DNA from: Epiperipatus broadwayi
Taxonomy: Eukaryota > Onychophora > Udeonychophora > Euonychophora > Peripatidae
DNA: 64,000 bases
Direction: 5' to 3'
Assembly (NCBI GenBank): GCA_028023455.1
Contig: JAQFVV010000285.1
Coordinates: 306,501-370,500 of the forward strand
Position 1 is the first letter of the stretch; each line of letters opens with the position of its first letter. Shown in pieces: positions 22,701-34,319 of this stretch. The translations under genes were made by a program, and so were the position numbers. The notes below the pieces were generated by a model. It worked only from the letters and a program-made list of their open reading frames with translations, was not told where the DNA came from and ran no database searches.

Positions 22701-23755
22701 ATTAATTTAAATAAATAGATAAAATAGTATTTTAATTGTTTGAAATATCATTCATTATCTTATGACATTGAATTATTTAGTTAGATTATGTTATTGCTTT
22801 TCCGTCCATATGCTACTTTCAAACTGTTTAAAAAAAAGTTCTAAAGAAACACATCAAAATTGCTTGTATTTCCTTTGCAGTTTCAGGCACCAATAAATTT
22901 TAAGTTTTTTTTATCAGTTATTATACTCACCTTTAAAACTACATATTGTTAATAAAGCTCCATATTCAATTTGTCTTTCATGCAGAAAATGTCACTTTTT
23001 ATCTAAACACTACTAATAGTAAGATATTAGAATATGAGTCAGGATTTTCGTATTTATGAAACCCCAAAATAGATTTACATACATCCAAAACAAATTTTTA
23101 AGGAAAATTCCATGCAAGTTCAGAAATGCTGAAAGTCTCTATTATCATAGATGTTGGTAAAAACTATATTAAACAATGCAAGTCTATCTATCTATTGTTA
23201 ATTAGAGGATAAAACATAGAATATTGCTCATATCCTTATTGGTTTGTGATTAAAAAATCCCTTTTTAACGTTTCTCTGGGTAGGGTTACAGGTTGTTTTT
23301 TTATTCTGTAGAGTATTTATTAAAGTCTGTTTTAACTATATTGTTTATTTTAATTTGCTGAAATGATTAAAGAATGTATATACATTATTTTACACCGTGC
23401 TTTGAAGTAGATAGGATTAGTCATTACCTTGTGTGAGAGGAAAGTACGGTGTAGCGCTTGTTTACACAGTGCATTTTTTGAGTTGCGATATTTGCTATTC
23501 CACCGTATTATAAAGTGGATAGAAAGTGGCTTTATTTTCGGGAAAAAGTGAACCATATTAACAATGATTAGTGTTAATGAAATAGTGTACAAAGTAGAAA
23601 CGAATACTAATAAAATGGAAAATTATTACACTTAGATTCTATGTTTTAATATATACAGTACGTTGCCGCGTGAAAAAAGAAATCAAATTCTTTTAGAATG
23701 GTCTATTATAAAAAAGAAATTCTTTTAGTTATAAATAAAAGCATTGCATAAGAAA
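22701..23755. other. AT-rich DNA with a short inverted repeat
   Basis: Near 23390-23460, TACACCGTGCTTTG and AGTACGGTGTAGCG form an imperfect inverted pair around ACCTTGTGTGAGAG, which resembles the family D block. Nothing else is recognised. Confidence 0.4.
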
Positions 23756-23756
23756 T

Positions 23757-24032
23757 ATGAACAAACTGCAAATATGTCTGATTTTGATATTGATTTTTTA
23801 TATTACTTTAGGAAAAAGCAATCCTCAAAACGGACAACTTCCCAAAAACTATACAGGAGATAAAACTGTTCCTTCCTTTACTAAGCCAGGAATTCCGACC
23901 CTATCCTCTGGATTTATAAATACTCAGTTTTCTCCATACTTCATGTGCTTATTTATGGGATTTTTGTTTACAACAATTGAAATAATGGATTATGTACAAA
24001 TCAGTAATAATTTTCATATATTTTCATTTTAA
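23757..24032 (+). CDS. Small ORF with signal-peptide-like start, unknown
   Basis: The 91-residue ORF begins MNKLQICLILILIFYITLG, a charged then strongly hydrophobic stretch that could be a signal peptide with cleavage after about residue 19-21. A polar segment rich in Pro, Thr, Ser and Asn follows, and then a second hydrophobic stretch near residues 62-75. I know no family for it. The 3' part could be read-through of a first exon. The region shows none of the local repeat families, which is mildly in its favour. An ORF of this size in AT-rich DNA can arise by chance. Confidence 0.2.
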   Translation: MNKLQICLILILIFYITLGKSNPQNGQLPKNYTGDKTVPSFTKPGIPTLSSGFINTQFSPYFMCLFMGFLFTTIEIMDYVQISNNFHIFSF

Positions 24033-24224
24033 AAAGTTTTGCTTGAAAAAGCGGAATGTATATTACAATTATCTTTGTTGAATAAAACTACTCATGAATA
24101 GAAGCTTGGTAATTAAAACATAACTTTAAATTCTAAAAATTGGACATTAATGATTCATACTAAAGGAAAATTGATATTCTGACATTTGTATTCACAAATA
24201 ATAAAATGGTGTCTTATTTAATAA

Positions 24225-24420
24225 AATTTAAATATAATTATAAATAGTCAAAATAAAAGTCATAGATCAATTCATAGATCACATGACCCTATCTCTTAAG
24301 CTTGTAAGTTATAAACAGTGAGGATTGCCAATTCCTCTACAAGCTTTATGATAAATGCTTAGCCAGAGCCAGCACTTAAAATATCTCTGTCAGGAACCCC
24401 TCCCCAAACCCCTGTAAGCA
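24225..24420. repeat. Family B relic
   Basis: AAATAGTCAAAATAAAAGTCATAG, CATGACCCTATCTCTTAAGC, the GAGGATTGCCAATTCCTC block and AGCCAGAGCCAGCAC follow the order seen at 1.68-1.83 and 3.31-3.42 kb. The ribozyme core is absent. Confidence 0.65.
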
Positions 24421-25345
24421 TATGATTTAGTTAAAACCAACTTAACTTAATTTTTAAATAATAGAGAATTTCCAAAGATCAGTTAATAAAATATCTTAGT
24501 ATTATTATTACTTAGTCTATGGACTTTTTTTATTACACAGACAAACTAGCAACATATTCTAAAGATATCTGCAGAGATTACAAGCAATAATAGTCTAATT
24601 AATTTTTCCATAGGTTTGCATTTTTTCCATGTAGAAGTCAGTTGCTAATAACACATGATCATGGGCATCTTCAGTATGTCAATTAGATGTCAAGAAAGAT
24701 AAGATACAATTGATTTTAATGCTGGAAATGAAAAAGAAATTTATTTACAATCTCATAAATTTATTTGAAATCTTGTAAGCCCATTTGTTAAGTCATAATT
24801 TTACAGTTGTAGATTGCTTGTTTTAACATCTCAAAACCTGCCTTTCCTCACACAAGAACACCACCTTCAATCTCTGAGAATCCATTAAAACAGGGGTCTT
24901 TGCAACTATCAGACTATCAGTTTTCCTCATATATGCACTCTGGCTGCTCCGATCTGCTATTATTTTTGACCAGAGAGTACCTTCAGTGAATCAAAAACTT
25001 TTGGACCTAACTCACTCTCTCAAAACCAGAAATACCAAACTAGCCCCACCTCTACTTCTCACAGATACCTGGGAAATCCTCCAATTCTCATCCACTCATC
25101 CTCTGTCACAGAACTCAGCTATATAAATGTTTGCAACCCATGCAGTTGCTAGCTCAACAAGGACATGCATCTTGGACTTGCAACCAAAGATTGTTCTTAG
25201 CCTGGACTACACACCATTTCCACATCCCTTTTCCTTTTTTAAGTATCCTCCCCCTTTCACCATATGGCTTTTGAATTTCATTTTACCATGTAATCACTTC
25301 TTTGTAAACCTTTTTTTAAAACTGTATTTGTACCTTGTTTTTTGA
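24421..25345. other. Unrecognised DNA, partly pyrimidine-rich, TATA-like site
   Basis: From about 24830 to 25330 the sequence is less AT-rich and C/T-rich. A plus-strand reading frame through about 24980-25120 is open and ends just before GCTATATAAATG (25117), a TATA-box-like site. This might be a piece of an old retroelement with its promoter. I recognise no family and do not call a gene. Confidence 0.35.
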
Positions 25346-25621
25346 TGAAAAAACTTTCAAAAAAAGAATGATTTAAAGGAATCTTGATTTGAGGTTAGTC
25401 AAAAGTGATCTCATTAACTTGAATTGGCAAGTCTAACCTATTTCACAGCGTCTTTATACATTTTTGTAAGAAAAGGTAATAGTTAATATTCTAAATTTTA
25501 TATTGCACTAAGCATACTTTTGGCAGACCACTGCTTAGAATTATAGTGATATTTTGTTTATTCTCTGATTCTTCTTTTTCACTTTCTTTGCATATCTTCA
25601 TATATTCATATATATATATTG

Positions 25622-25851
25622 CTTATAACAGTTCTTTCATATACACTTCAATGCAAACAAATTTTCTTAAAACCTTCCTTATTTTCCTTACAGTTTCGAC
25701 TGTCCAGCAATCTTCATCAGAGCTGTATTCTTCCTCTTCTTAATTAAAGCAGAAAAGAGGAATAGAGCTCTGATGAAACTGTAAGGAAAATAAAGAAGGT
25801 TTTAAGAAAATTTGTTTGCATTGAAGTGTATATAAAAAACTGTTATAAGCA
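25622..25851. repeat. Palindrome with hammerhead-like motif
   Basis: Arms of about 100 bp are inverted copies: AACAGTTCTTTCATATACAC near 25627 and GTGTATATAAAAAACTGTTA near 25827. On the minus strand of the left arm, CTGATGA (25720-25714), an extra A, the hairpin GATTG/CAGTC and GAAAC occur in hammerhead order. Stem I and helix III are poor. The same CTGANGAAG...GAAAC pattern is seen in the Penelope terminal repeats at 34 and 48.5 kb. Confidence 0.7.
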
Positions 25852-25852
25852 A

Positions 25853-25893
<41 letters not shown>
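25853..25893. repeat. (TC)n(TA)n microsatellite
   Basis: A TC run is followed directly by a TA run, at the edge of the palindrome. Confidence 0.9.
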
Positions 25894-25949
25894 GATACTT
25901 TGTTTAGCAGTGCAATAGAAAAAATGGGTATATTAACTATTATTTTTTC

Positions 25950-27320
25950 GGTTGTTTTACAATAGCATGTTGAAACCGTCGGAGGGTGGGCTTTGTTTGT
26001 AAATAAAGATAAATATAATGTTTATGGGGCTGCCGCCGGGTCTGTTTATTATCACATTTCAAAGTAAAGTAATATCAAATAAATTTTGGAATACGCAACA
26101 ACAAATAAAAAAAAAATTTGCAGAAATCAAAAAATTGAATTTAAAAAAGTACTTAATTTTTTTTTTTGTTATTCTTTTCATTACTTATATTTTTTTTTGG
26201 GGGGGGGGGCAGGAATTCTTTTCTTTTTTTATATGTATGTTTTTGATTTTGTTGATCACATTTAACCAAAACTACTATCTATCAAATAACAATTTTTGCA
26301 ACAAAAACAAACAAACAAACAAAAAAAAAGGGTACATTGATCGAAATGAATTTTAAAAAGTAGTTACTTTTTATTCTTTCTCATTACTTACATTTTTTTT
26401 AACGGAGGCAGTCAGGTATTCTACGACAAAATCAGCTTCTTTTCTTTTTTATATTTTTGTTGTTTTATAATAAATTACAAATACCAAATTGATTTCCATT
26501 TAACGGTACCAAACATTTACAACTGAAAGGTCCAACTTTGGGAAAGGTGGTGGGGGTGAGTGGTTACAATTCCTAAGTGAACAAAATACTCCGACTCGAA
26601 GGTTGACCAACTTTTTATCGTAATTACCAAAAACTCCACATAAATATATTTATGGCAATTAAAAGCAACTTTTAGGGCTGTTTAGGAACAGCACACATGC
26701 GGCTTCAAAGCTCTTTTGTTTGATAACCCATTTCCACCAGCAGCAGCAGTCAGAGAATCTTTGACATTCACAGCAAGTTTTCCGATTTCAGCCATTCGAT
26801 GAAGCTCGCCGTTGTTCTTGCAGAAGTGGGACTTAGAGCATGATTTGATCCGAATCACGCTGGAATCCTACACTTGCCAAATTTTTTGAGCAGTAAATGG
26901 GGGCTAGGGAAACATGAGACTCTGCTGACAATTGTTAGTAGACATTCCTAAAAGATGGCAGTTAGAGGAGAAGGTGGTCTTAATGAATATTAAAATAGTT
27001 TTGACAATCAAAATTCCAGACACCCTCACCCGATACTGTAGCCAAAAGTGAAATGTGATCACACATCAAAAATGCTTAGCACAAATCTGAGCTGTAAGCT
27101 GACATGATAGCTTCTGCAGCAGATTCAATGTCATATTTCTGTGCATTAGCGTAGAAATAGACACAAGCAGCCACCCCATACTGAACGGACTATTTCTAGA
27201 CTTACGCATTAGAAATAGAATGCTCGCTAGCGGTGCTAGGCCACCTAAACGGCATATTTCTGTGCACTATCACAGAAATAATGCCCTCCGGTGGTTTCAA
27301 CATGCTATTGTAAAACAACC
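25950..27320. mobile_element. DNA transposon with 37-bp terminal inverted repeats
   Basis: The ends GGTTGTTTTACAATAGCATG (from 25950) and CATGCTATTGTAAAACAACC (to 27320) are inverted copies matching at about 35 of 37 positions. Outside them TGGGTAT (25925) and ATACCCA (27333) extend the symmetry loosely. The 1.37-kb interior holds a run of G near 26203, a partial direct repeat (about 26140-26230 and 26350-26440) and a GC-richer right half (26560-27300). I find no intact transposase. A minus-strand stretch near 27090-27110 resembles the start of Tc1/IS630-type proteins (MSAYSSDL) but stops at once. Likely a non-autonomous or dead element. Confidence 0.75.
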
Positions 27321-27321
27321 A

Positions 27322-29690
27322 TTTTTTTCTTAATACCCAATTATAAAAGATTATAGAGAGTTTATAATAATTAAAATAATTAAAGAAAAAAGAAATATCA
27401 ATTAGAATTATGCTTTTGTAAGGCAGTTTTTCTTCTGATGTCTTATGAAGAATATATAAAAACAGGAACTGACTTCAAATAACTTGATTGTATACGTAAT
27501 ATTTCTCATGGTATTATTTGAGTATCCAGAAGGTTTGGTGTGAACATTTTTTTAATGATGATAATAAAAAATAGGAAAAATAGATAAATTTATAAAAGTC
27601 ATTAAGATTAGTGTATTTCATGTTATATTTAGTGGACTATTACTTTGAGTGTTTTACTTTTGGATGTACCTGTTAATATTAACTTTACTAAGAATAGTAG
27701 TAATTCATCCATTACTTTATTTCATAGTCCTTTATTGTAACCTTGAGTAAATAGTGACCACTAGATTGGAGTGTGTTGATTTAAATCTGCAGATAAGTTT
27801 TTGACTATTGATTTTTTCAGTGACTATATTTATATATCTAGAAGACTCATTTAGCTTTTTTGTACCATCCAAGCTAATAATTTAAAGTGCATAAAGTTGT
27901 GAATTCAAGTCAAGAATAGTTTTGTAGATTTGACACTGAGCCAAAAATATATATTATATAAAAAAAATCAAATATTTAGTTATTTGAAAGATCATGCAAC
28001 ATTAAAATAGTAAAGTGATTGTTTAAGGTTTAATTAGAAGCCTTTAGCTGACAATTGTTACATTACTGTATCACTAACCATACAGAACACAAAATACAAG
28101 TGGTTAGACACTCATAAGGTCACATGATGTTTGATTAACGAAAGTGATAAGTTGAGCTTTGCTCCAAAAATCTTTAATTCTTTTGTATGCTGCTATACCC
28201 CCTGTTCTAAACTGTTAAAGGCAAAAATAATCAAATGGTTATTTTCGTAGAAATCCATATAATGTTGTAACACTTCAAAGGACACATTGATATTTAGTTT
28301 AGGAACGTTCAGTTTATGAGCTCTTTGCTCTATTTCTATGCTAAATTGTAGAAATAATCCCAATTTTATGTTACCCACAGTCAGTTTTTATTCATTAAAA
28401 GAATGGTGTAAGGCAATTATCACATGAATTTTTTCCTGTTCAATCAGCATCTATTATTCCAGAATAATTTATTGCAGGCTTAAGTAATAAATGAACATTA
28501 AATGGCAGAATATTATATCCAGACTAGTTTTTAGATATTGATTTTTTTAGTGAGAACTGGGATTGTACTCATATATATTTTAATAGCCTTTTTCAGTTTT
28601 TTATATTAGTCAAACTCTAGATCTTTAAACTTAAGCCAAGTTACTTGTGCAGTAATGCAAATCTCACACTAGGTAAGCACTTATGCATTTTAGTGGTTTT
28701 AGTTTTATGATAACCGTGCAAAAGGAATGTTCAAAAGAAATTAAAAACATGACCTCAAAAGTTGTATGTAATTTTTGTTTTTTACTACGTATGGTCACTA
28801 ATCAAAAATTAATCCGTGGATTTGGGAAAATACTATCATTTCACAGTATAGATCGATTTCTCAAGATAATAATAAATAGTTATGATAAAAATAGAATGAA
28901 GTACTTTTCCTAATGCAGATGTTATCAATGACCAGAAGAAATGTTGTGAATTATATAAGGCATTTCTTGTAGGATAGATAACCCAGATTGTGAATCATTA
29001 CACTTGAAAATAATTCATCCCATTCACTTTTATGGAATGTTGCTAACTTCTTAATTGTTATTATCCCAATGATAACACTATACAGAAAGCTACAGTTTAT
29101 TATATCATATCTAGTTTGATTTGCTTCAGTCTGTTTGATAATTATATAAAAAATATGAGAAACATCATTTTTAGTAATCTAAGCTTCAAGCTAAGCACTT
29201 ATAATGATTAAAATTTAAGCATTCACTACATAGCTATTTATTTTTTCAAAATACTAGAAAACAGAACAGGGTATTCTCTCCAGAATCAACTTTTAACTGA
29301 ATTTATGCATCCTAATTTTATAACAAGTTTTTGTATAATTCTTTTTTTTTTTTATACAGCAATAATTTTACCCAAGTTTTTCTAATTGCTTTACTTGAAA
29401 ATCGAGCAACAAACAATGAGAGAAGCTGATCACTTATTAAAAAAATGTATACACTCACATTTCAAAGACTGTTATTTAGGTCTTAGTTTACATGAGCCTA
29501 GAGTGAGAGGGTGATGCGAACTGTAATATATAATAGAAATAATGTATAGGTTTTTTTGTCACATATAAAAAGAAAACTCAATTTTATTTTCTTGGTGAAT
29601 GTATTGGCCTTAATGGCATATAGGAAAGCAGATGTTATCATTTAAACTCTTCTTGCAAGATTTAAAAAAAAAGGTTTTCCAACATAAGAA
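27322..29690. other. AT-rich DNA, nothing firmly recognised
   Basis: No known repeat is found. A minus-strand ORF at 28193-28378 and a plus-strand ORF at 28683-28913 have unbiased-looking composition but no recognisable domain. Confidence 0.4.
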
Positions 29691-32600
29691 CTTTCACATT
29701 TTCACTTTATGCTCTGTATTGTCCTTAGTATTGAAACAGTAAGCTCTGTTTTGCAGATCTTTGTTTCACCTTTTCTCACCTCTTTCCTACCCTCATATCT
29801 TAGTTTAAACCCCAGTGTATCATAGTGTGTCTGCAATGTGCTTATATGCTGAAAATCCCGCCCAATTTTAAACCACGAGTACAACGCTCGTGTTATATAT
29901 ATTTGTATAACTTATGCCCAGTATAAATAAAATATAAATTATGTGTATGTATACATAAAAGAGATTTATTTAAAAGTAGGTTATATAGGTCATAATTGTG
30001 CACACACTGTGATATATTATTTTTCAAAACCTCAAATAGTAATCATTTGTTATTTAAAATTATTTTGTTTAAATCTATTTATAAAAGATATTACATTCGT
30101 AATATTTGTAAAATTATATTCATCTCATAAATAGATTTAAACATTGAAAATTAAAAGTAAATAATTTCTTTTAGATTTTAAAATCACGCCACATATTTTC
30201 TGTTTAAAATAAATGAGGTTTGGTAAGAGACAATAACTTTAATTAATTAATGTTCTAGGAGCTTATCTAAAAATACAGCAGATGTCCATTTAAGGTCATT
30301 TCTTTTAATTAGTGAAAGTTTTTTTATTAAATCAAAGTTTTAATCCGAATGTCGACAGGATAATTAACAATAGAAAATTAATTAAAATTTTGTTAAATTC
30401 CTTTGGACATTTGGATGGATTTTATTACAGCTGATAAGATAGAAAACTTTGGAATATTTTGTAATGTTCCAGGGCAGTTTTATTGTATAGCTCTGCTATA
30501 TAAAGAAGGGTTTTCTTTTGCTTGTCATTCTATTATTCTAAGTATTCTAAGAATTCTAGTACTCTAGTAGGATAAGTATTCTAGTATGGTAAGTGTTCTA
30601 TTCTAGGCATAATTCTAAATATTCTACATTCTGAGATTCTAATTGTTGCTGAGCTTCCTGAGACTTTCTGACATTCTAATTGCTACTTACCTGCAAATTT
30701 AAATATTTGAAGCCGAGTTTTTGTCTTCAAATAGATTCACCATATTTTAAAATATTGCTTTAAATCTCTATGAAGCACCCAGCCTTTAAAACTGCAATCT
30801 TCAAAATGATGGAGTAGAGTTGTCAAGAAGGCTATTTTCCCATCAGGAATGGCCAGCCGCTGCTCCATACCATTGGATGCTGTCACATAGGAAACCCTAG
30901 AACTGCTGCTAAAATATGAATTATAACCAGAGTTTGCTACCGAGTTATATGAACACTGCCGACAATCAATCTACCTGAAACTAACTGCAAATGCTTCTAA
31001 TGAGGTAAACCCAAAATTTAACCCAAGAGATTTGTGATTATTTCCTCTAATTAATAAGCTATAGCTATTTAAATTGTTTCCATTTTGTTTCACCTTCCAA
31101 TTGTTTCTTTCTTTAAAATGCTGTAATGTAATTAATATTTCTCTATCCTTGGGTTAATATTTTATATTTATTAATCTGTTTCTTTTCTTTTGTTATGATA
31201 ATGTGCCAGAATAGTCTTTGACCGAGTAAATTATTCCCTTTTATTTAAAGCAAGACACCAGCATTAAGGCGTTTTTCAATTATAAATTATTTCCCAGTTT
31301 GTTATCTTGTGAATCGCTCGTTCGAAGGCTATAATATTCTTATTCAATGCATTTATTTGAGTTTAATGATCTCTAATACTTATAATATTTGGGGAATATT
31401 AATCATTCCTCTCCTATTTTTATGATATGACAAGCAATAGATATTTCCATATCATTTGTGATAGAGATTTTTATATATCTCATCTTGCCTTCACATAAAC
31501 TACCAACTTCTAACAGTTTAGCCATTACTTTACCATCTTTTACAAACTATCCTCTACAATGTGATTCCAGTCATGATAGACAGTATTTATAGTGTAAGGT
31601 ATAGAATAATAACAATAATAACTCAAATGAGTAAGAAAACATTATCATGGATACAGTGCTAAAAATAGAAGATCCGTGTTTATCAGGCACCTAAAACTTC
31701 ATGTCATGGCTTTATTTCAATGGTTATTGACTATAAGGGAATACAACTGTTCATGAAAAAATATTATCCAGTTCTTTGTTACCTGTGTATTTATTAAATT
31801 CAAAGTGTGACAATATAGTTTATACATAACATCCTTTCAAACATATTCCTAAACACCTGGGATTTTATATAACAATTACTCTTGTGACCACCATCATATA
31901 TCTTCCATTTACTGAATAATGCTATTAACATCATAAAAACATGAAAACCTCATTGCAAAATGATTTCTAAACAACTTTACTAAAAAACAACAAAGATATA
32001 AAATTTATTTCAAGATGGTTTTTAAAAACAGTTTTTCAAGCACAAATGATTTTGATAAGACATACATCAATATTATACTAAATATATTCATTTTATTGTT
32101 ACATCAATATTGCTGTATTTTTTTATATCTTAACAGATAACATTCATAATAATAATACATTAATAATTCAACTATGTTATAAAATGTAAGTATATTCAAG
32201 CATTTATTGTAAACAAATATTTTAAAATATCATTAGATATTTCAAGGCATTCATTTGCATTTTTAAAATAATAATACATATGGTAATATTTATATCAACA
32301 CTTCATTCTACTGTTCAATATTCAATTCAAGTAATATGATATACAATAATATAAAGTACTAATTTAAAATATGTCATTTAAAATTATCAAACAAAACAAT
32401 ATAAATAATAAATAAGATTATATATGATATCATCAATTATTGAAATCATGAAACGGTGATCTGCTTCTTTGGCTGCACTTCCAAACAAATAATAATTATT
32501 AATTATCTGTCAGAAAATTAATTTCTGAAAACCCATTTTTCTTTATTTAACATAAAAAAATATCTATCTTAAAATTACATTAAAAAAAATATTATAATAA

Positions 32601-33155
32601 AACAGGTTAGTTTAAAATATTATTTTAAAATATTAATGTTAAACTAAATAATGAGAAATTTTAAAAGATACAAAAAGTCTCTTCCTTCTACTTGCAAGTT
32701 CGATACTCTTCAGAAATCTTCCTCTGTTGCCTAGTTATGGGTAGACAGTTCTGAACAAAAGTTATTCTACTCTCCTGGCACCATTTAATGAAATGTATAA
32801 ATAATGGAAAGCAATCCTGTGAAATCTAAAAAAAATATTGGGCATCCTGGGAAGATAAACATTTATTTCAGTCTTTTTCCTGAATATCTCTCCTAGCATG
32901 CAATATCTCCATAAGGCAATAATTTAAGAATTCATTTTTATGTAAAAATATCTTCTACATATGTATTCCCAATAATTCCAGCTATTATATATAGCAGATA
33001 TATTGTGATAAATATAGTTCCCACATAATATTTATATTTCCATCAGCAAAACATTAATAGCATATTATATAATATAATATTTATACATTTATTACATTAT
33101 TTCAGCAGACATCCATATTTAATTAACTAAAGGTAAATATTTTTTTTTAATATAT
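29691..33155. other. AT-rich DNA with a TATA-like, TTCTA-rich segment
   Basis: At about 30500, GCTATATAAAGAAGG resembles a TATA box. It is followed by many copies of ATTCTA(A/G) (30520-30660) and by GC-richer sequence to about 31010, which could be an LTR or promoter remnant. No primer-binding site, repeated end or coding region was found. 31440-33155 is simple AT-rich sequence. Confidence 0.35.
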
Positions 33156-33201
33156 GCACCAACTGGTAGTAATATCACAGCAAACAGGTTAATATATGCA
33201 C

Positions 33202-33255
33202 AGTGTGTCGAGAGGTAGTTTCTTCCCTTTTCTTCAAGTGTTGCTGGCCTGACCA
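33202..33255 (-). ncRNA. Hammerhead-like motif in Penelope terminal repeat, decayed
   Basis: On the minus strand CTTGAAGAAAAGG...CTCGACAC stands where the better copies have CTGAAGAAGAGG...CTTGAAAC. Both boxes are mutated. Confidence 0.35.
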
Positions 33256-33267
33256 GTGACAATACTA

Positions 33268-33348
33268 GCATGGGATTTGAACCTGGGTTCTTAGATTCTT
33301 GATTATTGAATTTTAAGGTAAAGCTCTAACCAACTGAGCCATCCTGCC
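33268..33348 (-). promoter_or_regulatory. tRNA-like Pol III boxes in Penelope terminal repeat
   Basis: Of the three copies this one has the best boxes: A box TGGCTCAGTTGG (minus, 33341-33330) and B box GGTTCAAATCC (33283-33273), both perfect consensus matches, inside a tRNA-like sequence starting GGCAGGA. The anticodon and T stems do not pair well, so it is tRNA-derived and not a tRNA gene. Confidence 0.7.
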
Positions 33349-34017
33349 AAAGGCAACAGTATGTAGTAATTTTATATACTTATCTACGAGATTCCTCCTG
33401 ATTTTTCCACTTTTTTCCTCAGAGCAAAGTTGATTAGTGGTTTCCATACATTATTTATAGTCACACTAGGTTGGATTATGGGATTTCTTTCCATAGACAT
33501 ATGAGCAGCTTGTTTAAATTTTATTCTTTGTACCTCTTCTTCTTTATCCAATATTTTTGTATTTTTCCAATCAAACATATGTTCATTGGATCATACATGA
33601 TCTGCTACCTTAGACACATCAGTATTCTCTCTTCTAATAATCAGTTTATGTTCTTGCTAAGCACTTTTGATTGGTATGGCTGGTTTCACCAATATATGTT
33701 CTTCCACATTCACATGGTATTTCATAGAAGCAGTTTTTAGTTTTCAGCATTTCAAGTTTAGGCTTTGTAGATGTTAGAATGCCTTGTAGTGTGGTATGGC
33801 TCTGGAAAGATGTTCTGATGTAATACTGATTGCAGATTTTCCTTAATTTGTCTGCTATTTTTGGAATGTATGGGTACACTACAGTACCAATAATTGTCTT
33901 TTCTCTTGATGGTTCTTTTTGTTATCTATTTAATGTTTTCTTAATAACAGCTAATGAATAACCATCAGGAGGAACCATATAGATAAGTATATGAAATTAC
34001 TACATACTGTTGCCTTT

Positions 34018-34101
34018 GGCAGGATGGTTCTGTTGGTTAGAGCATTACCTTAAAATTCAATAATCAAGAATCTAAGAACCCAGGTTCAAAACCCATGCTA
34101 G
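34018..34101 (+). promoter_or_regulatory. tRNA-like Pol III boxes, 5' terminal repeat
   Basis: Same module as at 33268. The A box is damaged (TGGTTCTGTTGG). The B box reads GGTTCAAAACC. It ends about 25 bp before the hammerhead-like motif. Confidence 0.55.
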
Positions 34102-34125
34102 TACTGTCACTGGTCAGGCCAGCAA

Positions 34126-34168
34126 CACCTGAAGAAGAGGGGAGAAAAATACCTCTTGAAACATTGTG
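34126..34168 (+). ncRNA. Hammerhead-like motif, Penelope 5' terminal repeat
   Basis: CTGAAGA (34129-34135) is followed by a GAGG/CCTC hairpin closed by an A-T pair with one bulged T, then GAAA, ACAT, a possible AUU triplet, and GTG pairing with CAC for stem I. Penelope-like elements are known to carry minimal hammerheads in their terminal repeats. This copy is short in stem I and uncertain. Confidence 0.5.
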
Positions 34169-34319
34169 CATATACTAACCTGTTTGCTGTGATATTACTA
34201 ACAATTGTTTGCTGTGTTGGTGCATATACTAAATTGTTTGCTGTGATATTACTAACAGTTGAATGCATTTGGAATATTTAAATAAAATTGAAATTTTCTA
34301 AAGACATTCAACACACATA

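Larger units (their letters stand above)
33190..33968 (-). pseudogene. Penelope GIY-YIG domain, inverted 5'-truncated copy
   Basis: On the minus strand the remnants read TSTKPKLEMLKTKN, YEIPCECGRTYIGET (about 33710-33670) and, in another frame, WKNTKILDKEEEVQRIKFK (about 33570). This is the C-terminal GIY-YIG endonuclease of Penelope-like proteins, with the CxC pair before GxxYIGET. It matches the plus-strand copy at 36271-36750 but starts only at the position matching about 36190 and has frameshifts, so it is 5'-truncated and dead. It lies head-to-head with the fuller copy. Confidence 0.85.

Noticed and set aside
26018-26356. 112-residue ORF at the left of the TIR element
   Set aside because: Dominated by homopolymer runs (poly-K, poly-F, a GGGGG stretch); no domain and no match to a transposase.
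28193-28378. 61-residue minus-strand ORF with reasonable amino-acid mix
   Set aside because: No recognisable domain, no convincing splice sites and no relatives; kept only as part of an unannotated stretch.
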